This document shows positions 58,528 through 64,000 of a stretch of DNA of 64,000 nucleotides, piece after piece (the stretch's first letter is position 1; each line of letters starts with the position of its first letter). A program made the translations under genes and the position numbers. The stretch is from Goodfellowiella coeruleoviolacea (GTDB lineage: Bacteria; Actinomycetota; Actinomycetes; Mycobacteriales; Pseudonocardiaceae): positions 144,043 to 208,042 of the forward strand of contig NZ_JAMTCK010000010.1 in the NCBI RefSeq assembly GCF_024171785.1, in the 5' to 3' direction. Under the pieces are notes generated by a model, which was not told the origin of the DNA, searched no databases, and saw only the letters and a list, made by a program, of their open reading frames with translations.

Positions 58528-59952
58528 TCAGTCCCGCTGGCTGGCCCACCAGCGCTGGCCCGACTCGGGCAGCGTGCTGATCGGGTCGTAGTAGGGGTAG
58601 CGGCGCAGCAGCGCGTCGGGGTCGTCAGCCTCGATGCCGGTGCGGTAGTTCTTCGTCCAGTAGGAGATGCCCCGCTCCCGGTCGTACTCGCTGACCTGGT
58701 GCACCCAGCGCTTGCCCACGTAGGGCACGTCGCAGACGATGCGGGGCGTGGCGTAGCCGGGCAGGTAGCCCATGATCGCGTGCTGCAGCTGCTGGGCCTC
58801 CCACACCGCGACCCGCCAGTGCTCGGCGTTGGGGATCATGTCGCACATGTAGAAGTAGTAGGGCAGGATGCCCGCCTCGTCCTGCAGGGCGAAGCACAGG
58901 TCCAGCAGGTCGGCCGAGGTGGCGTTGACCCCGCGCATCAGCACGCCCTGGTTGCGCACGTCGCGCACGCCCACCTGCAGCGCGGTGCGCGCGGCCTCGG
59001 CCACCAGCGGGGTGACCGACTGGGCGTGGTTGACGTGGGTGTGGATGGCCAGGTTCACCCCGCGCCGCGACGCGGTGCGCGCGACGCGTTCCAGGCCCTC
59101 GACCACGGCGGGCTGCAGCCAGTGCTGGGGCAGCCCGGCCAGGGCCTTGCTGGCCAGGCGGATGTCGCGGATGTTGTCCAGCGCCAGCAGGCGCATCACG
59201 AACGCCTCCAGCTGGTGCCAGGGCACGTTGGCCACGTCCCCGCCGGAGACCACCACGTCCCGCACGCTGGGCGTGCGCCGCAGGTAGTCGATCATCCGGT
59301 CCTGGCGGTCCACCGGTTTGAGGCCCAGCTTCATCTTCGGCACGCTGGGCGTGGAGTTGCCGACCAGGTCCATGCGGGTGCAGTGCCCGCAGTACTGCGG
59401 GCAGGTGGACAGCAGTTCGGCCAGCACCTTGGTGGGGTAGCGGTGGGTCAGCCCCTCCACCACCCACATCTCCGCCTCGTGCAGCGAGTCGCGGCTGGAG
59501 TGCGGGTGGCTGGGGTGGTGCGGGTCGCGGTCGGAGCGCACCGGGAGCATGTAGCGGCGCACCGGGTCGGCGTAGAAGGCGTCGGTGTACTCGGCCGCCG
59601 CCGCGGCGGGCGCCATGGTGTTGAGCATCTGGGGCGGCAGCAGCATCGACATGGTGGCGCTGTGCTCCTGGTCGGCGGCCAAATCGGCGTAGAAGGCGTC
59701 GCTGAGCAGCCCACCCATGACCGCGCGCAGCTGCGCGATCGTCTTCACGCAGTGGGCGCGCTGCCACTGCGCGTCGCGCCACTGGGCCTCGGTGACCTCC
59801 CGCCACCCGGGCAGGCGCCGCCAGTCCGGCTCGACCAGGCGCCGGCGCAGGTAGTCGTAGGGCTGGGCCGCGGTGTGCTCCTGCGCCGATGGCGCGACCG
59901 ACCCGGAGCGGCCGGGTGCGCGTTCCGCGGTGTGGGCGTGTACTGCGGTCAT
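58528..59952 (-). CDS. kamA: lysine 2,3-aminomutase family radical SAM enzyme (KamA)
   Basis: The 474-residue protein has the radical-SAM cluster CPQYCGHC (Cys184, Cys188, Cys191) followed by TRMDLVGN, VVVSGGDVANVP, RLASKALAGLPQHW, HTHVNHAQSVTP and NQGVLMRGVN, all typical of KamA/lysine 2,3-aminomutase. The glycine-rich PLP loop of the classical enzyme (PGGGGK) reads PYVGK here. It would convert L-lysine to L-beta-lysine with SAM, PLP and a 4Fe-4S cluster. With kdd and kamD nearby this starts a beta-lysine degradation route. The ATG follows GAGGAGTAGGG. The same palindrome as at kdd lies 22-42 bases upstream. Confidence 0.9.
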   Translation of the reverse strand: MTAVHAHTAERAPGRSGSVAPSAQEHTAAQPYDYLRRRLVEPDWRRLPGWREVTEAQWRDAQWQRAHCVKTIAQLRAVMGGLLSDAFYADLAADQEHSATMSMLLPPQMLNTMAPAAAAAEYTDAFYADPVRRYMLPVRSDRDPHHPSHPHSSRDSLHEAEMWVVEGLTHRYPTKVLAELLSTCPQYCGHCTRMDLVGNSTPSVPKMKLGLKPVDRQDRMIDYLRRTPSVRDVVVSGGDVANVPWHQLEAFVMRLLALDNIRDIRLASKALAGLPQHWLQPAVVEGLERVARTASRRGVNLAIHTHVNHAQSVTPLVAEAARTALQVGVRDVRNQGVLMRGVNATSADLLDLCFALQDEAGILPYYFYMCDMIPNAEHWRVAVWEAQQLQHAIMGYLPGYATPRIVCDVPYVGKRWVHQVSEYDRERGISYWTKNYRTGIEADDPDALLRRYPYYDPISTLPESGQRWWASQRD

Positions 59953-59973
59953 CCCTACTCCTCACCCCGGTTG

Positions 59974-59994
59974 TGACGTGAAGATATTCTGTCA
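59974..59994 (-). promoter_or_regulatory. kam-regulon operator, kamA copy
   Basis: TGACGTGAAGATATTCTGTCA is an imperfect palindrome 22 bases upstream of the kamA start. Its core TGACRTGAANATATTC and GTCA end are shared with the palindrome before kdd (60746-60777), with one base missing in the right arm. It is probably the binding site of a common regulator. Confidence 0.65.
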
Positions 59995-60189
59995 CCAACG
60001 AGTTCCGGCGCAAATCTTTCGTTATTGCCCGGCGTGCGGAATACTGTCCGGCTCCCGGTGGCGCCCGGCGCGGGGACGTTTGGCGGCGCTCGCGCGTTGG
60101 ACCGGGTGACCGTCCGACCGCCCGTGCCCGACCCGGACCCCGCCCGACGCGGGAACCGGTCGAGCCCCCCACCGCGAAGGTGTCCGCCC

Positions 60190-60687
60190 GTGCCCCTGCT
60201 CGTCGCCCTGCTGGTGGCCGTCGCCGCCGAGATCGCCGTCCTGGTCGCCGTGGGCAGCGCCGTCGGCCTGCTGCCCACCCTGGCGCTGCTGATCCTCGCC
60301 TCCGTGGCGGGCAGCTGGCTGCTGCGCCGCCAGGGCGCCCGCACCCTGCGCGACCTCGACCAGGCCGTCCGCGCCGGCCAGCCCCCCGGCCCCCACCTGG
60401 TCGACGGCACCATCCTCGCCGCGGCCGGCCTGCTGGTCCTGCTGCCCGGCTTCCTCAGCGACGCGCTGGCCCTGCTGCTGCTCATCCCCCCGGTGCGCAC
60501 CAGGGCCGGCCGCTGGCTGGTGGCCCGCCTGACCGCCCGCGCCCGCCGGCAGGCCGCCGCCTGGCCGGGCTTCGCCGCCCCGCGCCAGCACGCCAGCGGC
60601 CCCGAGGTCGTGGACGTCACCGACTTCACCGTCCGCCCCGACGCCCCGCCGAGCACACCCCGCACCGGCCCCGCCGAACTGACCTGA
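60190..60687 (+). CDS. FxsA-family membrane protein
   Basis: The 165-residue protein has FxsA-type membrane segments: PLLVALLVAVAAEIAVLVAVGSAVG at the N-terminus, LPTLALLILASVAGSWLLRRQG and VDGTILAAAGLLVLLPGFLSDALALLLLIPPVRTR (the conserved PGFLSD.L.L.L.P.R block), then a basic cytoplasmic tail. The function of the family is unclear; in E. coli it affects phage exclusion. GTG 60190 is the likely start, with AAGGTG upstream. It sits between kamA and kdd but has no known link to lysine. Confidence 0.9.
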   Translation: MPLLVALLVAVAAEIAVLVAVGSAVGLLPTLALLILASVAGSWLLRRQGARTLRDLDQAVRAGQPPGPHLVDGTILAAAGLLVLLPGFLSDALALLLLIPPVRTRAGRWLVARLTARARRQAAAWPGFAAPRQHASGPEVVDVTDFTVRPDAPPSTPRTGPAELT

Positions 60688-60745
60688 CGCACCCGGGCGC
60701 CACCCGGCAACTCACCCACCAGATGTCAATACTTGCGGAACTCAC

Positions 60746-60777
60746 CGCGATGACATGAACATATTCACGTCATCGCG
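60746..60777 (+). promoter_or_regulatory. kam-regulon operator, kdd copy (32-bp palindrome)
   Basis: Arms CGCGATGACATGAA (from 60746) and TTCACGTCATCGCG (to 60777) match at 14 of 16 paired positions. The inner part, TGACATGAACATATTC, matches the kamA operator. It ends 22 bases before the kdd GTG, the same distance as at kamA. An ATG at 60755 lies inside the palindrome and is not the start. Confidence 0.75.
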
Positions 60778-60799
60778 AGTGAAGCCCGGAGGATTTTTG

Positions 60800-61858
60800 G
60801 TGGACGCGTCGTTGTTCGGAGTACACCGCGTGCGGGACGCCGGCCCCGGCGCGCGCGGCCCCGTCCTGCCCCAACAAGCCTGGGCACTGGACGCCACCCC
60901 CGACTGCGGCCCCACCGAAGTCCTCGTCGACGTCACCCGCCTCAACCTCGACGCCGCCTCCTACCGGCAGCTGCGCGAGGAACACGGCACCGGCCCCGCC
61001 CTGCGCCAGGCCGTCTGCGCCATCGTCGAGCAGCGCGGCAAGATGCACAATCCCGTCACCGGCTCCGGCGGCATGCTGCTGGGCACCGTCCGCGAGACCG
61101 GCCCCGACTCCCCCCTGGGCCTGCGGCCCGGCCAGCGCATCGCCACCCTGGTCTCGCTCACCCTGACCCCGCTGCGCATCACCGACGGGCTGCGCGACTG
61201 GGACGGCCAGCACCCCCAGGTGCCCTGCGCCGGCACGGCCGTGCTGTTCGCCCGCTCCATCGCCACCCCCCTGCCCACCGACCTGCCCGACGACCTCGCC
61301 CTGGCCGTCTTCGACGTGTGCGGCGCACCCGCCCTCACCGACCGCGTCATCACCCAGGCCACCCGCCGCCTGGGCCACCCCCCGTCGGTGTGCGTGCTCG
61401 GCGCCAGCGGCAAATCCGGCACCCTCGCCCTGGCCGCCGCCCGCCGCGCCGGCACCAGCCGCCTGGTCGGCCTGGTCCCCACCCCCGAGGAGGCCACCCT
61501 CGCCCAGGCCAGCGGCCTGGCCGACCAGATCGTCGTCGCCGACGCCCGCGACCCCCTGGCCGTCGCCCAGGCCGTGACCCCCGCCTGCGAGATCACCGTG
61601 GTCTGCGTCGACGCCGCCGGCTGCGAACACGGCGCCATCCTGGCCACCGCCCCCGGCGGCACCGTCATCTTCTTCTCCATGGCCACCTCCTTCTCCGCCG
61701 CCGCCCTGGGCGCCGAAGGACTCGCCGCCGACGTGGAGATGCTCATCGGCAACGGCTACGTCCCCGGCCACGCCCAGTTCGCGCTGGACCTGCTGCGCAC
61801 CCAGCCCGGGGTGGCCGCCGCGCTCGCCGCCCGCGAACGGCAGACTGCACCAGCGTGA
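60800..61858 (+). CDS. kdd: L-erythro-3,5-diaminohexanoate dehydrogenase
   Basis: The 352-residue protein begins (GTG 60800, GGAGGA just upstream) MDASLFGVHRVRDAGPGARGPVLPQQAWALDATPD, matching the Kdd family opening. It has DVTRLNLDAASYRQL, NPVTGSGGMLLGTV, the dinucleotide-binding segment VCVLGASGKSGTLALAAARRAG, and AATSFSAAALG-like FFSMATSFSAAALGAEG. It oxidises 3,5-diaminohexanoate to 5-amino-3-oxohexanoate with NAD. It is the third enzyme of the beta-lysine pathway after KamA and KamDE. It shares its operator with kamA and overlaps the next possible start (GTGA at 61855). Confidence 0.88.
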   Translation: MDASLFGVHRVRDAGPGARGPVLPQQAWALDATPDCGPTEVLVDVTRLNLDAASYRQLREEHGTGPALRQAVCAIVEQRGKMHNPVTGSGGMLLGTVRETGPDSPLGLRPGQRIATLVSLTLTPLRITDGLRDWDGQHPQVPCAGTAVLFARSIATPLPTDLPDDLALAVFDVCGAPALTDRVITQATRRLGHPPSVCVLGASGKSGTLALAAARRAGTSRLVGLVPTPEEATLAQASGLADQIVVADARDPLAVAQAVTPACEITVVCVDAAGCEHGAILATAPGGTVIFFSMATSFSAAALGAEGLAADVEMLIGNGYVPGHAQFALDLLRTQPGVAAALAARERQTAPA

Positions 61859-61875
61859 CCAGGAACAGCACCACC

Positions 61876-63492
61876 ATGCCCACCACCACACTGCTGCTGG
61901 GCGGCCGGATCCACACCCCCAGCGCACCCGACGCCACCGCCATGGCCGTCACCGGCGACACCATCGTCTGGGTCGGCCAGGACGGGCCGGGCCGCGCCCT
62001 GCACGGCGACGCCGACCACGTCATCGACCTGCACGGCGCGTTCGTGGCCCCCGCCTTCGTCGACGCCCACGTGCACGCCACCGCCACCGGCCTGCAGATG
62101 GACGGCCTGGACCTGACCGACTGCGCCTCCCTGGCCCAGTGCCTGCACGCCGTGGCCACCCACGTGCGCACCCACCCCGGGCAACTGGTCTGGGGCCACG
62201 GCTGGGACCAGACCCGCTGGCCCGAACAGCGCCCCCCCACCCGCGCCGAACTGGACGCCGTCGCCGGGAACACCCCCGTCTACCTGTCCCGCATCGACGT
62301 CCACTCCGCCGTGGTCTCCACCGCCCTGCTGACGCGCGTGCCCGCCGCGACCACCGCCACCGGCTTCAGCGACCAGGGCCCGCTCACCCGCGACGCCCAC
62401 CACCACGCGCGCCGCGCCGCCCGCGACGCCCTGCACCCCGACCAGCGCCGCCACGCCCAACTGACGTTCCTGCGCCACGCCGCCACCCACGGCATCGCCG
62501 CCGTCCACGAGTGCGCCGGCCCCGACATCTCCGGCGCCGAGGACCTGGCCGCCCTGCTGGACCTGGCCACCGACCCCGACCTGCCCGAGGTCGTCGGCTA
62601 CTGGGGCGAGACCGGCGCCGTGGACACCGCCCGCCGCCTCGGCGCCCGCGGCCTGGCCGGCGACCTGTTCGTCGACGGCTCCTTCGGCTCCCACACCGCC
62701 GCCCTCACCCAGCCCTACACCGACCACCCCACCACCTGCGGCGCCCAGTACCTGGACGTCGAGGACATCACCGAACACCTCATCGCCTGCACCCGGGCCG
62801 GCCTGCAGGCCGGGTTCCACGTCATCGGCGACGCCGCCACCGCCGCCGTCCTGGAGGGCCTGCGCCGCGCCGAGACCCAACTGGGCCTGCCCGCCCTGGC
62901 CAGCGCCGGCCACCGCCTGGAACACCTGGAGATGGTCACCGCCGAGCAGGCCGCCGACCTGGCCCGCTTCGGCGTGCTCGCCTCGGTCCAGCCCGGCTTC
63001 GACGCCGCCTGGGGCGGACCCGACGGCATGTACGCCCACCGCCTGGGCCCCGCCAGGGCCGCCACCCTCAACCCGTTCGCCGCGCTGGCCGCCGCCGGCG
63101 TGAGCCTCGCCCTGGGCTCGGACACCCCGGTCACCCCGATCGGCCCCTGGCAGGCCATCCGCGCCGCCGTGCACCACCACACCGCCGGCTCCGGCCTGTC
63201 CCCCCGCGCCGCGTTCACCGCCCACACCCGAGGCGGCTGGCGCGCCGCCGGCCACCACGACGGCCTGACCGGAACCCTGGTGCCCGGCGCACCCGCCACC
63301 TACGCCATCTGGGACGCCCCCGAGCTGGTGGTCGCCGCCCCGGACAGCCGCGTCCAACGCTGGTCCACCGACCCCCGCTCCCGCGTGCCCGGCCTGCCCG
63401 ACCTCACCCCGGGCGGGGTCACCCCGACCTGTCTGCGCACCGTGCTGCGCGGCCAGCCCATCTTCCAGCGGGAGGGAGCACTCACGTCATGA
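61876..63492 (+). CDS. amidohydrolase (YtcJ-like) in the lysine locus
   Basis: This 538-residue metal-dependent amidohydrolase has LLLGGRIHTPSAPDATAMAVTGDTIVWVG, APAFVDAHVHATATGLQ (HxH), GHGWDQTRWPEQRPP, GDLFVDGSFGSHTAAL, FHVIGDAATAAVLEGL, GHRLEHLEMV and LGSDTPVTPIGPW (final Asp). This is the YtcJ/AepA-like branch. It lies between kdd and kamD on the same strand, so it probably acts on a lysine-derived metabolite (an acylated or lactam intermediate), but no such step is in the known pathway. ATG 61876 is chosen, with AGGAAC upstream; an in-frame GTG at 61855 overlapping kdd is possible. Confidence 0.87.
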   Translation: MPTTTLLLGGRIHTPSAPDATAMAVTGDTIVWVGQDGPGRALHGDADHVIDLHGAFVAPAFVDAHVHATATGLQMDGLDLTDCASLAQCLHAVATHVRTHPGQLVWGHGWDQTRWPEQRPPTRAELDAVAGNTPVYLSRIDVHSAVVSTALLTRVPAATTATGFSDQGPLTRDAHHHARRAARDALHPDQRRHAQLTFLRHAATHGIAAVHECAGPDISGAEDLAALLDLATDPDLPEVVGYWGETGAVDTARRLGARGLAGDLFVDGSFGSHTAALTQPYTDHPTTCGAQYLDVEDITEHLIACTRAGLQAGFHVIGDAATAAVLEGLRRAETQLGLPALASAGHRLEHLEMVTAEQAADLARFGVLASVQPGFDAAWGGPDGMYAHRLGPARAATLNPFAALAAAGVSLALGSDTPVTPIGPWQAIRAAVHHHTAGSGLSPRAAFTAHTRGGWRAAGHHDGLTGTLVPGAPATYAIWDAPELVVAAPDSRVQRWSTDPRSRVPGLPDLTPGGVTPTCLRTVLRGQPIFQREGALTS

Positions 63493-63505
63493 CCGAGGTG
63501 GGCAC

Positions 63506-64000
63506 ATGAACGCCGCCCCCGCCGCCACCCGCGGCACCACGCCACCCCCGGTCCGCGCCACCGCCCCGGCGCGGACCGCACCCCGGCCCAGCCTGCTCGG
63601 CCTGGACCCGGCCACGGTCGCCACCGCCCGCGCGCTGGCCGCCCGCGCCGCCCAGCCCGTCATCGACCTGGCCACGGCCCACACCACCGTCTCAGTGGAA
63701 CGCGCCACCCTGCGCCTGGCCGGCCTGACCGGCGCCGACACCACCCACCGCGCCGGCGACGTGCCCTGGGTCAACCGCGTCGTCGACACCGTCGCCGAGC
63801 ACTGCGGCCTGCAGCACGGGGTGAGCCTGCCCGTCTTCCACGCCCTGCGCGAACACGACCTGGCCACCCTCACCGACCTGGCCGAGGCCACCGCCGCCGG
63901 CCAGATCCGCTACACCCTGCCCACCGGCGCGGCACGCCGCCGCGCCGAACGCGCCGCCCGCACCGCCGTCGCCCGCGGCATCCGCACCATCGACCGCAAC
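63506..64000 (+). CDS. kamD: lysine 5,6-aminomutase alpha subunit, N-terminal part (cut by window edge)
   Basis: From ATG 63506 (GAGGTGGGC upstream) 165 residues run open to the window end. After a Pro/Thr/Arg-rich lead, SLLGLDPATVATARALAARAAQPVIDLATAHTTVSVERATLRLAGLTGAD and VPWVNRVVDTVAEHCGLQHGVSLPVFHALREHDL match KamD, the large subunit of B12/PLP-dependent beta-lysine (or D-lysine) 5,6-aminomutase. The partner kamE should lie just beyond the edge. It starts 13 bases after the amidohydrolase stop. Confidence 0.9.
   Translation, partial: MNAAPAATRGTTPPPVRATAPARTAPRPSLLGLDPATVATARALAARAAQPVIDLATAHTTVSVERATLRLAGLTGADTTHRAGDVPWVNRVVDTVAEHCGLQHGVSLPVFHALREHDLATLTDLAEATAAGQIRYTLPTGAARRRAERAARTAVARGIRTIDRN

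Noticed and set aside
60755-60757. ATG at 60755 as start of kdd
   Set aside because: It lies inside the 32-bp operator and has no Shine-Dalgarno. The GTG at 60800 follows GGAGGA and matches the family start.
63489-63509. A six-codon frame overlapping the amidohydrolase stop
   Set aside because: ATG ACC GAG GTG GGC ACA TGA is the ribosome-site region of kamD rather than a gene.

Overview
The window is very GC-rich, with GTG/TTG starts, many ATGA/GTGA overlaps and F420-, mycobacteria- and Streptomyces-type protein families. It is chromosomal DNA of a filamentous actinomycete. A Pseudonocardiaceae-type genome is my best guess, from overall gene content and the frequent GTCCACAGTGGAC-like words, but no rRNA or other marker is present to prove it. 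I see no tRNA, rRNA, CRISPR array, transposase or prophage.

Layout. 1-5.2 kb: the edge of a TDT-family transporter; a DAHP synthase preceded by an apparent attenuator with an aromatic leader peptide (MRRWYWFSW...); a secreted SGNH esterase; a small membrane protein; and a frameshifted DUF1152 gene. 5.2-9.8 kb: a PspC-like peptide and a two-gene RNA end-processing/repair cassette (RNA ligase-kinase, then a DUF504/MJ1316-EEP-poly(A)-polymerase-like fusion). 9.8-11.7 kb: about 1.95 kb with no convincing gene. 11.7-21.6 kb: a compact type II polyketide cluster with its own acetyl-CoA carboxylase (DA fusion, B, C), ACP, aromatase/cyclase, cupin, KS-alpha, CLF, monooxygenase and a SchA/CurD protein. 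Its gene families resemble spore-pigment clusters. 21.6-28 kb: a lytic polysaccharide monooxygenase behind a CebR-type box, housekeeping-like genes, and an ArsR regulator, F420-type oxidoreductase and universal stress protein that share a duplicated upstream sequence.

28-32.6 kb: three overlapping or closely packed genes that look like the bacterial ceramide pathway (serine palmitoyltransferase, bacterial ceramide-synthase-like GNAT protein, ceramide-reductase-like epimerase), with a divergent PAP2/IPC-synthase-like membrane enzyme. This is unexpected in a Gram-positive and is the most interesting locus here. 32.6-46.3 kb: an iron-box-controlled siderophore-binding lipoprotein, cold-shock-like protein, 5'-3' exonuclease, Xaa-Pro peptidase, Lrp, a KstD-like flavoprotein, YceI, a decayed MmyB-type regulator, an ArsR regulator, SecA2, a calerythrin-like EF-hand protein and a MetE-like methyltransferase. 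46.5-57.4 kb: MarR/SDR, AraC/SGNH/MFS units and a MacB/FtsX-like ABC system.

57.4-64 kb: a threonine-aldolase-family lyase, then a lysine degradation locus (kamA, kdd, an amidohydrolase and the start of kamD). kamA and kdd carry the same palindromic operator, so the beta-lysine route probably forms one regulon. Three reading-frame breaks (DUF1152, MFS/ABC junction, MmyB) are recorded; two lie in simple repeats and could be sequencing artefacts.
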